Assembly: GCA_913060495.1 (NCBI GenBank)
Contig: CAJXRP010000014.1
Span: 33,358-97,357, forward strand
Length of the DNA: 64,000 bases
Direction: 5' to 3'
Origin: an uncultured Gammaproteobacteria bacterium
Lineage (GTDB): Bacteria; Pseudomonadota; Gammaproteobacteria; Pseudomonadales; Pseudohongiellaceae
Shown here: one piece after another, positions 36,698 through 46,877 of the stretch
How the letters are laid out: every line of letters starts with the position of its first letter
Numbering within the stretch: position 1 is the stretch's first letter
Translations under genes and position numbers: made by a program
Notes under the pieces: generated by a model
Seen by the model: only the letters and a program-made list of their open reading frames with translations
Databases searched by the model: none
Told to the model about the DNA's origin: nothing

Positions 36698-39444
36698 ATC
36701 TCGTCTTCGCTAAAAAGTATGTTGCTAGGATCGGTTTCGGCTATACGACATAGCGGGCCGAGATCACAATACTGGCAAGTGGTATAACCACGAGTTGGCG
36801 CGATGGCTACCAGGCCAGATTCAAATTCATCCGCAAGGGCATGGATGGTTTTGTTCCAATAGTCTTGCAGCTGCGTCCAACCGCCTTCGAAGGATTTAGC
36901 CTGGCTGCTGACTTTTATCTGGGCGCCGAAATCAGTTAACTCCATGGGACTAATCAGGCCAATATTTTCTGCGTTAAGCTGGAAGATAAGTGTTGCGCTG
37001 ACCGATAGCCCTGTATCAGCACTGACAGCAATCTGATAGAGCGGAAGCTGCAAATCATCTGGTCTTTCATCAAACCATCGGTAGTTAGTAAATTTACCGG
37101 TCTTATAGTCGATCAAGGCCAGCGAGCCATCTGCTAGCCGATCGATACGGTCTATACGCAGCTTCAGTGAGAGCTGAGAGTGCTGCCAGGAGACATTCTT
37201 TTCGTTGTGTAAGATGGTGAACTCACTGCGTTGTCTTTCCAGCAGAAGAAAACCCTCTAAAAGATTCGTTAGTCTGCCGTGCTCAAGCAAGGAGAATGCT
37301 GGGGTCATTGTTTCTGGGTGGAGCTTTCTGAGATAGTCGATGGCGATTTCTGCGCCGCTCGCTAGCAGCTGTTCCATGTCCGCCTTAGATAAGCTGTGAA
37401 GTGTCTTGGAGTCGCTCAATTCCCGCCCGATGTGTTCTAGCGCTTTGTGTAGCGCATTACCTCTCACTAAGGAATTCAGGCCATGACTAAACTCTTCGAG
37501 TCCTTTTGCCTTCAGCCGGTTTCTGGCAAAGGCCCGAAATGGACAGTTGGATTGATTGCTTAGCAGGCCGGTTCCGCCGGAGATGTCTTCATCGCTATGC
37601 AGTGGAATGCAAAGAGCCTCTTCGTGTCTCTCTAGCTTGTTAGTAGTGCTCCTATTCGAACTTTTTTCTTGCTTGCTTTCATTCGCTTTGGTTTGTTTGA
37701 AAGCAATCTTTTTTAACAGGGCGCTCGGCCTGATGGAGAGTTCTTCTTCTAGCGTGTGCTGGCTAATCACTAACTCTTTATGGGTGTTTTTCCTGAGCGA
37801 GATTAATTGCGTGAGTGCGGTCTCTAATTGTTGTTGGTTTGAGCTGGCTGGCATCTCAAGTGCCTGTTGGAGACCGTAGGGAAGAAATGCCACTGGATTG
37901 ATTGCCTGCGGCCAGTTTCTATCATCTACTGACAGAACCCATACGTGATCGAATAAGAGATCTTGTGCCTCTTCGATATCAACTAAAGAGATTTGCCGAC
38001 GATCATCGAAGTTTAGATTCACGTTGGATTGCTTTAAGTAAGTTTGTAGTTTCCCTAGAGCGCTAGTGAGGGAAATATTGCCCAATACAAATGAAGAGGC
38101 CGCGAAGCGTTGTATGGACTGTTGCCAAAGTAGACTTTGCCGCTGATTATGGTCGGTGGTAGCATCGCCAGGCCAGCCTAAGAGTTGCAGCTGCTTGCTA
38201 AATAATTGCAGCCATTGGCGTAACGATTGATGACTAGGCTCGTGTCTAGACAGTTCGCTAAAGGCGAGCAAGGCTTGAGCTAGAATAGGGCAGTGAAAGT
38301 CGCGCTTTTCCTGCAGCATGACGGCGCGCAACTGAGTGAGACGAACTTCTGCTTCTGTGCTACCACGAAGACTAGTTTCTAGGGCAATGCGTGCCTGTAA
38401 TTCCTGTTCTGCTCCAGGTAGGTTTGGTAATTGCAGTAACTTGCAGAAACGTTCGCTATCTATCAACTCGTAGTTGAGCGCGAGCAGTGAAAGCGCCACA
38501 TTAAAGTCCTGTAGCTCATCGAGGGTATCACTGCTGTGGTAGCGATTAAGGTGGTCAGCTATGTCGAATGGCTTGCTATTTTTTGCTTTGCTGTTCTTGA
38601 AGAGCGTTTCTTCGATCAGCGGTTCTAGGGAGCGACTGTGATCAACTACTATTCCTATGTGGGACTCCGGGAAGTCTCTAGCCTTGTCTTGACACCAAGT
38701 TATGCAGGCCTCAATTTCCGTGTTGCTGCTTTGAAAGCTGGAAAAAGTGTTGTCTCTCTCGGCAAAGGCTGGACCTAACTGAGTGTTCTGGGTCGGAGTT
38801 CGTTGCCATTCAAGCTCGCAGACGCTAGCAAGGGCATTGAATAGTTCAGAGTATAGTGGAGGAGGCTGATTAAAACTGATAAGTGCGATCTTGCTAGGTA
38901 GTATCGGTTTGAGTTCCTGAATATGCGTTGCGATTACCTTGCTGGCATCGCTGAGGCTAACGGCGTTGATTTTCTTGCAGCGGGCCTCGAATTGTTTGCT
39001 CCAGTCTAGGAAAGTTTGAAAGTCGACAGCACTGCGGTAGCGCTCAATGTCGCCACTTGCTGCAACGTTCCATTGTTGAAAAAATCGGTAACTGCGTGCA
39101 ACCGAGTTCGCTGTTTCTTCGCTATTCAGAAGTGGGTATTTATCATAGCTGGATCGAACTATTTGTAACCAGGTTTCTTGTTCGTCGAAGCGGCCAAGTA
39201 GTTGTGTTTCATGGAAGGGCGCTATTGCTTGAGATGCTGCAAGTTGCCAAAGCTGCTGAATATAAATATCGATCGCAAAAACAGCTGGTCTTTCCCAGGT
39301 CTTTGCAGATTCAGTAGTCTTGCGAAATCCGCTCGCGTATTCGCGCAAGATGCCATCTACGCCTCGGTTATTAGGAGTCAGTAATGTGTAGCCATTGCGC
39401 AGTAGTGGTAGCAATGGTTCTATGTTAAATCGACGGATTGCCAT
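36694..39444 (-). CDS. AddB-like PD-(D/E)XK nuclease (TIGR03623-type DNA repair protein)
   Basis: A 916-residue partner of the downstream helicase. The N-terminal part is AddB/helicase-like but lacks an obvious Walker A, as expected for a non-motor AddB-type subunit. The C-terminal nuclease has LKLRIDRIDR, ALIDYKTGK and LPLYQIA. Cysteines in NCPFRAFARN and CQYCDLGPLC (C890, C893, C899) have the spacing of the Fe-S staple of AddB nucleases. It probably pins the nuclease lid and acts at double-strand ends. It lies 3 bases downstream of selU and is translationally coupled to the helicase. Confidence 0.87.
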   Translation of the reverse strand: MAIRRFNIEPLLPLLRNGYTLLTPNNRGVDGILREYASGFRKTTESAKTWERPAVFAIDIYIQQLWQLAASQAIAPFHETQLLGRFDEQETWLQIVRSSYDKYPLLNSEETANSVARSYRFFQQWNVAASGDIERYRSAVDFQTFLDWSKQFEARCKKINAVSLSDASKVIATHIQELKPILPSKIALISFNQPPPLYSELFNALASVCELEWQRTPTQNTQLGPAFAERDNTFSSFQSSNTEIEACITWCQDKARDFPESHIGIVVDHSRSLEPLIEETLFKNSKAKNSKPFDIADHLNRYHSSDTLDELQDFNVALSLLALNYELIDSERFCKLLQLPNLPGAEQELQARIALETSLRGSTEAEVRLTQLRAVMLQEKRDFHCPILAQALLAFSELSRHEPSHQSLRQWLQLFSKQLQLLGWPGDATTDHNQRQSLLWQQSIQRFAASSFVLGNISLTSALGKLQTYLKQSNVNLNFDDRRQISLVDIEEAQDLLFDHVWVLSVDDRNWPQAINPVAFLPYGLQQALEMPASSNQQQLETALTQLISLRKNTHKELVISQHTLEEELSIRPSALLKKIAFKQTKANESKQEKSSNRSTTNKLERHEEALCIPLHSDEDISGGTGLLSNQSNCPFRAFARNRLKAKGLEEFSHGLNSLVRGNALHKALEHIGRELSDSKTLHSLSKADMEQLLASGAEIAIDYLRKLHPETMTPAFSLLEHGRLTNLLEGFLLLERQRSEFTILHNEKNVSWQHSQLSLKLRIDRIDRLADGSLALIDYKTGKFTNYRWFDERPDDLQLPLYQIAVSADTGLSVSATLIFQLNAENIGLISPMELTDFGAQIKVSSQAKSFEGGWTQLQDYWNKTIHALADEFESGLVAIAPTRGYTTCQYCDLGPLCRIAETDPSNILFSEDEI

Positions 39445-39447
39445 GGC

Positions 39448-40551
39448 TCACCGATCCTTGTTGATGTGTGATGCCCAAGCCAAGAATTCTTCTCGATTAC
39501 CGCGATAGATGACCCGGTCAAGTTTCTTGTTCATTTGATACTCGTACATCGGGTCGTAGTAATCTGTTAGCAATCGTTCTATCCACTGTCGATGCAGCGC
39601 TTCGGATTCTGCGGGGTCATTTAGGGTGAGGGCCTGCTCCATAGTGGTATGGAGTTCAGTAAATTTTTCAGCACCGAGCCGACGCTGAATTCGCTGCAAA
39701 CTCCCTAGCAGGAAGTCGGAGAAATTTTCCTGTGCAGCCTCAGCATTATCGTTCTGAAAATCCTGAAAATTGGAGTAGATATAGTCTTTGTAGATAGTCT
39801 CTACTCGAGCCTCCATAGTTTCTTCAAGCATGGCGATAGGAGAGGCTGTCATCTTATCGTGAAATTCTTTGGGAATTGACATCGAGCCAATCGATCTGCT
39901 CTCGTCTTCGAGAAAGACTTTTTGTGCCTTTTCAAAGGGAAGTTTTAGCAGAGCGATGGCAAGTTGGTTTTCGAAATCAATTTGACTAGGCTGCCCCTGG
40001 ATACGTTTTCCGAATGCGGAGCCTCGGTGATTGGCTAAGCCTTCGAGATCGACGCTGTAATTTAGTGCGTTTAGTAGGTGAGTCTTGGCGCTTCCTGTCT
40101 TGCCGCCAATTATCATGAAATTGGCGTTCGCCGCTGCCGCTTCTACAGTGCTGATGAGGTAGCGCCGTAGTGCTTTGTAACCACCATCAACTAGAGGCAC
40201 GTCGACATCCAAATCCGCAAGCCATTGCTGGGCTGTTTGAGAGCGTAATCCGCCACGAAAACAATACACGGCTCCCGAAGGGTTTGCTTGCAGGAACTCC
40301 CGCCAATTGTGTAAGCGCTGGGCTTTGCCCTCACCGCAGACCAGTTCATTGCCGAGTTTTATTGCCGCATCCTTTCCGGCATTTTTATATTTCTTTCCTA
40401 TTTTGTGTCGTTGGCTGTCTGAAAGTAGTGGTAGATTCACTGCGTTAGGAAATGCGCCATGCTCAAATTCTTCGGGTGCGCGAACGTCTATCATTGGCAA
40501 ATTCTGTGTGAAAAGCTTCTTGAATTCTGATTCGCGGATTAATAAAGGCAT
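39448..40551 (-). CDS. selU: tRNA 2-selenouridine synthase
   Basis: SelU (MnmH) replaces 2-thiouridine by 2-selenouridine at the wobble position of some tRNAs, through a geranylated intermediate. The N-terminal rhodanese domain begins LPMIDVRAPEEFEHGAF and has its catalytic Cys97 in YCFRGGLRSQ. A P-loop GGKTGSAKT at 149-157 marks the C-terminal ATPase-like domain. Length 367 residues. It heads the operon with the AddA/B-like genes, which may be incidental. Activity needs selenophosphate from SelD, which is not encoded in this window. Confidence 0.93.
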   Translation of the reverse strand: MPLLIRESEFKKLFTQNLPMIDVRAPEEFEHGAFPNAVNLPLLSDSQRHKIGKKYKNAGKDAAIKLGNELVCGEGKAQRLHNWREFLQANPSGAVYCFRGGLRSQTAQQWLADLDVDVPLVDGGYKALRRYLISTVEAAAANANFMIIGGKTGSAKTHLLNALNYSVDLEGLANHRGSAFGKRIQGQPSQIDFENQLAIALLKLPFEKAQKVFLEDESRSIGSMSIPKEFHDKMTASPIAMLEETMEARVETIYKDYIYSNFQDFQNDNAEAAQENFSDFLLGSLQRIQRRLGAEKFTELHTTMEQALTLNDPAESEALHRQWIERLLTDYYDPMYEYQMNKKLDRVIYRGNREEFLAWASHINKDR

Positions 40552-40750
40552 CGGGTACAGGTACGTATTTGGAAGAATTGATAATTGGACTGCATAGTGA
40601 AGATGCAGTGTAACACTTAGGCCTATCCACCCCTAGGCTATCAATCAGCATTGTTATAACGGTCTTTGCGGTAGCACTCGGCACACCGTATCATCTACCT
40701 ATAGATTAAGTTCAGTAGGCAATACAATTAATTACTCAGGGAGCAGAAAG

Positions 40751-41338
40751 ATCTCAAACGAGAGCAGTGATAAACAGGCCGGTGTTGTCGACCCCTTCGA
40801 TATGGTTCGCAGGATCAAGGGTCGCGGTCCAGCGCCGGTGCATTTATGGGATCCGCCATTCTGTGGTGATATGGATATGCTCATCGCCCGCGACGGGACT
40901 TGGGTTCATGAAGGGAAGCCAATTCGACGCAAAGCGCTGGTAGAGCTTTTCGCCTCGGTGCTAAAAGTAGCAGATGATGGCGAATACTATCTGGTAACGC
41001 CGGTAGAGAAAGTACGGATACAAGTAGAGGATTGCCCCTTCGTGGCCCTTGATATGGATGTAGAAGGGGTCGGTAGTCATCAGAACCTAGTGTTCACAAC
41101 AAATATAGGCGAGAAGGTTACCGCTGACCAAGATCATCCGCTGATGATTCAGGTTAATCCAGACAGTGGGGCGCCTCATCCTATTCTCCATGTTAGAAGT
41201 GGTCTAAATGCGTTGATAAATCGTAATGTGTTTTATCGGCTGGTTGATCTTGCCGCGCCCAAAGATGCGGAATTAGGAGACTCAGTTATGGGTATTTGGA
41301 GCGGTGGACAATTCTTTGCTCTAGACGATGGAATCTAG
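40751..41338 (+). CDS. DUF1285 family protein, probable ATC start
   Basis: The conserved region, VHLWDPPFCGDMDMLIARDG, LVTPVEKVRIQVED and the following VALDMDV, identifies DUF1285, a small soluble family of unknown function common in proteobacteria. A start at ATG 40802 gives 178 residues but has no ribosome site. Seventeen codons upstream in the same frame an ATC at 40751 is preceded by AGGGAG (40738-40743) with ideal 7-base spacing. It adds a normal-looking N-terminus (M)SNESSDKQAGVVDPFD. I therefore place the start at 40751 by inference. The gene stands before etfBA but a separate promoter lies between. Confidence 0.75.
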   Translation: MSNESSDKQAGVVDPFDMVRRIKGRGPAPVHLWDPPFCGDMDMLIARDGTWVHEGKPIRRKALVELFASVLKVADDGEYYLVTPVEKVRIQVEDCPFVALDMDVEGVGSHQNLVFTTNIGEKVTADQDHPLMIQVNPDSGAPHPILHVRSGLNALINRNVFYRLVDLAAPKDAELGDSVMGIWSGGQFFALDDGI

Positions 41339-41372
41339 CGCCTAAATTCCTCTACTGAAATAGCTCCCTCGG

Positions 41373-41401
41373 TTGACCTAAACCGCTAAAAACGGCATTA
41401 T
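41373..41401 (+). promoter_or_regulatory. Candidate promoter of etfBA
   Basis: TTGACC (41373-41378), 17-base spacer, CATTAT (41396-41401), lying 133 bases upstream of etfB. It resembles a sigma70 site, and the long leader after it may hold regulatory structure that I cannot resolve. Confidence 0.4.
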
Positions 41402-41533
41402 TGCCACCTTTTTTCGGGCCGTGAAAAAGGATTTTTCTAGGGTCTGAGCTAGTTTACCAATAGCTGTTTGCTAGGTTGTCGCTAGTAATAAAAAGCCAAA
41501 CCATTCTTGTTAGATACTACAAATGGAGAATCC

Positions 41534-42283
41534 ATGAAGATTCTTGTTGCGATAAAGCGCGTCGTTGATGCGAACGTTAAAGTTAGGGTTAAGGGCGACG
41601 GCACCGGCGTCGATCTTAGCAATGCCAAGATGGCAATCAATCCATTCTGTGAGATTGCTATTGAAGAGGCAATTCGAATTAAGGAGTCGGGAACAGCTGA
41701 AGAAGTCATCGCTGTATCGATAGGGCCGCAGGTTAGCCAGGAGCAAATTCGTACTGCGCTTGCATTGGGTGCCGATCGAGGAATCCTCGTACAGACCGAC
41801 GAGCAAGTTGAGCCGCTGGCGGTTGCCAAGATCCTTAAGACAATAGTCGAGAAAGAGGGTATCGATCTCGTCATTCTGGGAAAACAATCTATCGATACTG
41901 ATAATAATCAGGTAGGTCAGATGCTTGCGGCCTTATGTGATTATCCGCAGGGTACGTTTGCCTGTAAGGCAGAGTTTAAAGACGGCAAGATCGAAGTGAC
42001 GCGCGAAATCGATGGCGGTGAGCAGACTGTATTGCTCAGTCTTCCAGCTATTTTAACTACGGATTTACGTTTGAACGAGCCGCGTTATGCTTCGTTGCCT
42101 AACATCATGAAGGCTAAGAAGAAGCCAATAGATGCCACAACACCGACTGAGCTAGGCGTCGATATCACATCGAAACTACAGACCCTCAGTATTGCTGCTC
42201 CTGCAGAGCGCAGCGCAGGCATTATCGTCGAGTCTGTTGAAGAACTCGTTAACAAATTGAAGACTGAAGCTAAAGTCATATAG
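41534..42283 (+). CDS. etfB: Electron transfer flavoprotein, beta subunit
   Basis: The 249-residue small subunit of ETF, an electron carrier that passes electrons from acyl-CoA and other dehydrogenases to ETF-quinone oxidoreductase. Seen are [37 protein letters not shown]-binding-type loop residues around [16 protein letters not shown], and [23 protein letters not shown] 41534 follows GGAGA and gives the family N-terminus. The tail runs directly into etfA. Confidence 0.96.
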   Translation: MKILVAIKRVVDANVKVRVKGDGTGVDLSNAKMAINPFCEIAIEEAIRIKESGTAEEVIAVSIGPQVSQEQIRTALALGADRGILVQTDEQVEPLAVAKILKTIVEKEGIDLVILGKQSIDTDNNQVGQMLAALCDYPQGTFACKAEFKDGKIEVTREIDGGEQTVLLSLPAILTTDLRLNEPRYASLPNIMKAKKKPIDATTPTELGVDITSKLQTLSIAAPAERSAGIIVESVEELVNKLKTEAKVI

Positions 42284-42292
42284 GTGGTATGC

Positions 42293-43219
42293 ATGTCAAT
42301 TTTAGTAATAGCAGAACACGATAACGATTCCATCAAGACTGCCACGTTGAATACAGTTACTGCGGCGCAGGCGATTGGTGGTGATGTTCATGTATTAGTA
42401 GCAGGCTCGGCCTGTCAAGGCGCAGCGGATGCAGCGGCGGAGATCTCTGGGGTTGCGAAAGTAATCATTGCTGATGCTGAGGCTTATGCGCATCAGTTGC
42501 CTGAAAACGTAGCGCCGCTTCTGGTTGAGCTTGCCAAGGACTACTCGCATATCTTGTCTGCGGCGACCACGACAGGTAAGAACCTTATGCCTCGTGCGGC
42601 AGCGCTTCTAGATGTTGCTCAGATATCGGACATCGTAGAAGTGAAGAGCGAAGATACATTCGTGCGTCCTGTTTATGCAGGTAATGCGATGGCTACGGTA
42701 CAGTCTTCGGATTCGGTCAAGATGATTACAGTTCGAACTACAGCCTACGCAGAGGCACAGAAGGGCGGTAGTGCCAGTATCGAAAATTGCGACTTCGTCA
42801 GCGCGCAAGAAGTGGCCACCTTCGTCAGTGAGCAGCTTTCTGTCTCGGAGCGCCCTGAGCTGACTGCAGCATCGATCGTTATTTCTGGTGGTCGTGGAAT
42901 GCAAAACGGTGAGAATTTCGTGCTGCTGGAGAAAGTCGCCGACAAGCTGGGTGCGGCGATTGGCGCGTCCAGAGCTGCTGTAGATGCGGGCTTTGTGCCG
43001 AATGATATGCAGGTGGGCCAGACTGGTAAGATCGTCGCTCCTGACCTGTACATCGCAGTTGGTATTTCCGGTGCGATTCAGCATCTTGCTGGCATGAAAG
43101 ACAGCAAAGTGATTGTCGCCATAAACAAAGACGAAGAAGCGCCGATTTTTCAGGTTGCCGACTACGGTCTGGTTGCGGATTTGTTTAAGGTGTTGCCGGA
43201 ATTAGAGGCCGCTCTATAG
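42293..43219 (+). CDS. etfA: Electron transfer flavoprotein, alpha subunit
   Basis: The 308-residue large subunit of ETF, which carries the FAD. The C-terminal FAD domain shows [40 protein letters not shown] and the ETF-alpha signature [12 protein letters not shown]. The start is ATG 42293 behind AGGTGG with 5-base spacing; the GTG at 42284 falls inside that ribosome site. It ends 30 bases before a bidirectional terminator. Confidence 0.96.
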   Translation: MSILVIAEHDNDSIKTATLNTVTAAQAIGGDVHVLVAGSACQGAADAAAEISGVAKVIIADAEAYAHQLPENVAPLLVELAKDYSHILSAATTTGKNLMPRAAALLDVAQISDIVEVKSEDTFVRPVYAGNAMATVQSSDSVKMITVRTTAYAEAQKGGSASIENCDFVSAQEVATFVSEQLSVSERPELTAASIVISGGRGMQNGENFVLLEKVADKLGAAIGASRAAVDAGFVPNDMQVGQTGKIVAPDLYIAVGISGAIQHLAGMKDSKVIVAINKDEEAPIFQVADYGLVADLFKVLPELEAAL

Positions 43220-43248
43220 TTAAGCGCTTTACCGTTTACTTCGCACAT

Positions 43249-43276
43249 AAAAAAGCCCGGATAGCCGGGCTTTTTT
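43249..43276. terminator. Bidirectional rho-independent terminator between etfA and rne
   Basis: AAAAAAGCCCGG (43249-43260), ATAG loop, CCGGGCTTTTTT (43265-43276). A GC stem with A-run on one side and T-run on the other serves both convergent genes, etfA on + and rne on -. The rne stop is 44 bases away. Confidence 0.95.
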
Positions 43277-43319
43277 ATGGGGCTCGTTTAAGTCAACGAG
43301 TATCTATTTAGTTAAGACA

Positions 43320-45956
43320 CTATCCCTTATCTTGTTCATTCTGTGCTGCTAGCGCGCGCCGTTTAATCTCTCGCGGGTCATTTGCTGCACGACCACCGGC
43401 AGATGCTGGCTTAGCTGGTTTGCTGCTTGGCTCTGGCTTGCTTTGCTGCGCTGGAGCTGGTGCAGGTTTAGCTGCCGGTGCCGGGCTAGAGACCTTAGGT
43501 GCTGCTTGAGCCGGCGCCGGAGTACTAGCTACTTGCGGCTGTTGAACAGCTTTGTTCTCGCTGGGCGCCTGTTGGCTCTGTGCAGGCGCTGCTTGTACAG
43601 GCTTTGGCGCAGCTGCAGGGCTAGTGGGCTCAGGTTTAGGGCTCGCTTGAACATTGCCAGAAGACTGGCTCGGTTGCTCATTGTTTGCTGCAGGTTTTGC
43701 TTGCTGAGGCGCAGCTGTTTCAGTATTGCTTGTCTGAGCATTTACACCAGGATTTTCGCTAGCGTTCGCGTTGGAGCCGTTGCCGCGACGACCGTCGCCG
43801 CGTGATCTGTTGCGAGACTGATTCCGTTTCGGCTGTGCCTGTTGATTGCCGTTAACTGCGGAATCTTGCGGTGCCTTATTACCATCTACTTCAGCTGTTG
43901 GAGTAGTTTGTTGGCTAGGTACTGCTTCATCTGTAGTGGCTTTAGCTTGGTCAGGTCTAGGTCCACGTCTGCGCTGATTTGAATTGCGTGGACGCTTATT
44001 AGCTGGCCGTCGTTGCGCCTTCTGTTCGGAATTTTGTTCCGGCTTGTCAGATGACGCTACCTTGTCTTGCTTGTTAGGATTCTCGTTATCAGGCTTGGAC
44101 CGACCGCCTTCATTATTAGTCTTATTAGACTGGTTGCGTCTTTGGTTCTGATTTGAAGACTTTCCGCCGCGCTCTCTACGCTGCTGATTGCCGCCACGTG
44201 ATTGCTGATTTCGTTGACCCTGATTGCGTGAATTGCCTCTGGAACGATTGCGGTTGCCGCTTTGTGGCTTTCTCTTAGGCTCTTCCTTCTTCTCTTCGGT
44301 GCCGCCGAAAAGAGCTGCGAAAAGTTTCGCGAAGAAACCTTGCTTCTTAGGCGCTGCCTGCGGAGGCGGAGGTGCTCTATCTGCAGATATGTTGCTTACA
44401 GCAGGCTTCTGGGCCGCTGGCACATCTTTACCTTTAGCCTTCGTGTTTGGCGCAGGCTCAGCGATTGCCGTAACGTCAACTTCATAAACTTCGCTCTGCT
44501 GATTCACTGCAGTGATTTCGTAGTGAGGAGTTTGTAATTCAGGCTTAGGTATAATCGAAACCTTGGTTCCGCTTTGCTCCTCGATCTCGGCAAGTCCTGC
44601 GCGCTTCTCATTTAAAAGGTAAGAAGAAAGGGCAAGGGGAACAGTGGCTCGTACTTCTTGGCACTTCTGCTTGTTAGCTTCTTCCTGCAAAATTCTTAAA
44701 ATAGATAGGCAGAGTGACTCCACGTCGCGAATTGTTCCCTGGCCACTGCAGCGTGGGCAAACAACTCCGCTGGTTTCTCCCAGTGAAGGGCGCAATCGTT
44801 GTCGTGACATCTCGAGAAGCCCGAAACGGGAGATACGACCGACTTGCACTCGCGCGCGATCGGGTTCTAGCGCATCGCGCATTCTGTTTTCTACTTCACG
44901 TTGATTGCGGCTGGAGTTCATATCAATGAAATCGATAACGACCAGGCCACCCATGTCTCGTAGGCGAAGCTGTCTAGCGATCTCGTCTGCAGCTTCAAGA
45001 TTAGTGTTAAGCGCAGTCTCTTCGATATCAGCACCGCGAGTCGCTCGTGAGGAGTTGATGTCTATAGAAATCAGCGCTTCAGTCGGATCGATTACTACTG
45101 AGCCACCTGCGGGTAGTTTAACTTCCCGCTCGAAGGCGCTCTCTATCTGTCCTTCGATCTGATAACGATTGAACAGAGGGAGTTTGTCCTCGTAAAGCTT
45201 AATTCTGTTTTCGTATTGCGGCATAACCTGTTTGATGAAGGTGATTGCCTCTTCGAAGGATTCCTTCGTATCGAAAAGCACCTCGCCGATATCCTTGCGT
45301 AGATAGTCGCGGATCATGCGGATAATGACGTTGCTCTCTTGATAGATCAGGAACGGAGCAGGCTTAGTGGTGCTAGCTTCTTGGATCGCTTGCCAGAGTG
45401 CTAATAGGTAGTCCAAATCCCATTGCAATTCTTCCTGTGCTTTACCGACGCCCGCAGTACGGACAATCATGCCCATGCCATCAGGAATCTCTAAGCCGCG
45501 CAGGGCCTCTCGTAATTCAGAGCGCTCATCGCCCTCAATGCGACGAGAAATGCCGCCGGCCTTGGGATTGTTTGGCATCAATACCAAGTAGCGTCCCGCT
45601 AGGCTGATGTAAGTAGTAAGAGCTGCGCCTTTGTTGCCGCGTTCTTCCTTCTCAACCTGGACGATAACCTGAGTGCCTTCCGGGATCAGTTCCTTGAGGT
45701 TGTTACTCTTAACATCCTTGGCGTAGTACTGACGGGATATTTCTTTCAGCGGCAGAAAGCCGTGGCGGTCGGCGCCGAAATCGACGAAGGCTGCCTCAAG
45801 GCTAGGCTCTACACGAGTCACTTTGCCCCGATAGATATTTGCCTTCTTCTGGATGCGGGTGCGGTTTTCGATGTCTAGGTCGTAGAGTTTCTGACCATCG
45901 ACGAGGGCAACACGGAGTTCTTCTTCCTGCGTTGCGTTAATTAGCATTCTTTTCAT
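43320..45956 (-). CDS. rne: Ribonuclease E
   Basis: RNase E is the main endoribonuclease for mRNA decay and for tRNA/rRNA maturation. The N-terminal catalytic half starts [10 protein letters not shown] and includes an S1 domain. Metal-binding residues are Asp299 ([12 protein letters not shown]) and Asp342/Asp345 (VIDFIDMNS), and the zinc-link CPRCSGQGT uses Cys400/Cys403. Beyond about residue 520 the protein is low-complexity, rich in Arg/Gln/Asn and then Pro/Ala/Gln, as in RNase E degradosome scaffolds. The extreme C-terminus carries NDPREIKRR. The total is 878 residues against 1061 in E. coli. Upstream is a long leader with hairpins, consistent with 5'-UTR autoregulation known in E. coli. 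Confidence 0.96.
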   Translation of the reverse strand: MKRMLINATQEEELRVALVDGQKLYDLDIENRTRIQKKANIYRGKVTRVEPSLEAAFVDFGADRHGFLPLKEISRQYYAKDVKSNNLKELIPEGTQVIVQVEKEERGNKGAALTTYISLAGRYLVLMPNNPKAGGISRRIEGDERSELREALRGLEIPDGMGMIVRTAGVGKAQEELQWDLDYLLALWQAIQEASTTKPAPFLIYQESNVIIRMIRDYLRKDIGEVLFDTKESFEEAITFIKQVMPQYENRIKLYEDKLPLFNRYQIEGQIESAFEREVKLPAGGSVVIDPTEALISIDINSSRATRGADIEETALNTNLEAADEIARQLRLRDMGGLVVIDFIDMNSSRNQREVENRMRDALEPDRARVQVGRISRFGLLEMSRQRLRPSLGETSGVVCPRCSGQGTIRDVESLCLSILRILQEEANKQKCQEVRATVPLALSSYLLNEKRAGLAEIEEQSGTKVSIIPKPELQTPHYEITAVNQQSEVYEVDVTAIAEPAPNTKAKGKDVPAAQKPAVSNISADRAPPPPQAAPKKQGFFAKLFAALFGGTEEKKEEPKRKPQSGNRNRSRGNSRNQGQRNQQSRGGNQQRRERGGKSSNQNQRRNQSNKTNNEGGRSKPDNENPNKQDKVASSDKPEQNSEQKAQRRPANKRPRNSNQRRRGPRPDQAKATTDEAVPSQQTTPTAEVDGNKAPQDSAVNGNQQAQPKRNQSRNRSRGDGRRGNGSNANASENPGVNAQTSNTETAAPQQAKPAANNEQPSQSSGNVQASPKPEPTSPAAAPKPVQAAPAQSQQAPSENKAVQQPQVASTPAPAQAAPKVSSPAPAAKPAPAPAQQSKPEPSSKPAKPASAGGRAANDPREIKRRALAAQNEQDKG

Positions 45957-45960
45957 AATA

Positions 45961-45980
45961 GGTTCACTTGTTGTTGAACC
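45961..45980 (-). promoter_or_regulatory. Hairpin just upstream of the rne start codon
   Basis: GGTTCA (45961-45966) and TGAACC (45975-45980) pair with an 8-base loop. In the rne mRNA this hairpin ends four bases before the ATG at 45956, and no strong ribosome site is seen between them. It is a candidate translation or autoregulation element. Confidence 0.5.
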
Positions 45981-46119
45981 AGATAAGAAGCTTAGGAGGA
46001 AATAATCGAGTTGGGGGCGCGCTACTCGACGGTGAGTAGTGGCTTAGGGCAACAAAGAAGCGAAATCGAGTCGATTCGGCTTCGGCTACAGCAAATTCTT
46101 AACGGTTTAACAATAATAG

Positions 46120-46148
46120 GACAGCCATAGACCTGCTATGGACTTGTC
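46120..46148 (-). promoter_or_regulatory. Extended hairpin in the rne leader
   Basis: GACA/TGTC outer arms (46120-46123, 46145-46148) and CCATAG/CTATGG inner arms (46125-46130, 46136-46141) around a 5-base loop. Another 6-bp hairpin, CTACTC/GAGTAG, is at 46022-46039. Together they suggest a structured rne 5' leader. Confidence 0.45.
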
Positions 46149-46877
46149 TTGCGCTCAATTAATTGCCTACTAGAGGCTCTATGTTGCATATAATCTATTG
46201 TTATTGTTGAAAATATTACTTAGTTGTTTGTTTCGTTGCCCAGCTGATTAGAGCTGGATATCAGCGCAGCATCAGCTGCCTTACTCGAAAATAATTTCCT
46301 AAACCTATCCGGTTTGTCTCATCACGACACTTGAGTCATGACTTTTAATAACTGTTAAATGGGTTAGCAGTCTCTCTAGCTATCCGCTGATTGCCCTATA
46401 TTGGTGCGAATCAGTCTTATGAAACTGTAATTCTGCCTCTGTGGTCGCGGCTAAATGGCACGGACCCTTACTAGTTGTCGTCAGGAGAGCGCAGTCCAAT
46501 AGGTCTTAAAATAGGCCTTAACAAAATCGCTCAAACAACTGATGACTTCCAATGCTCTGTATCCTGCGCAATAGGGCGCTTGTGGATCACAGCAACTGCC
46601 CTCGAATACATAGATAGAGGGAGCATGGCGATGGAATATAACAGCAATGTCCGTGGGACTCAATTAATGGACCTGTGTTTTCATGAAATTTAATTAAAAA
46701 AAACAATAACCTGCATCATTTTTCGCCTTAGATTTGTAGCTATTAGATGGGTTTCCGGCACTGTAAAAACCCGCTATCGGCAGCATAGGCGCATTGCTAC
46801 TGCTCCTAATGAGTGTGTCGCTGCTGCGCAGCTTGATAAAACGAAAGCCCTGTGTTTAAAATACCGGCCGCAGTGGC

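Noticed and set aside
43500..44300. Long + strand frames opposite the rne tail
   Set aside because: They mirror the low-complexity rne coding sequence and contain only Arg/Ser/Cys-rich nonsense.
46011..46130. A 39-codon TTG frame on + behind AGGAGGA, opposite the rne leader
   Set aside because: The purine run is 10 bases from a TTG and the encoded peptide is basic and unremarkable; it more likely reflects the CCTCC in the rne leader.
46475..46693. A 72-codon frame in the rne-recombinase gap
   Set aside because: Weak start with no ribosome site, no recognisable motif, and an equally long frame on the opposite strand; most likely chance.
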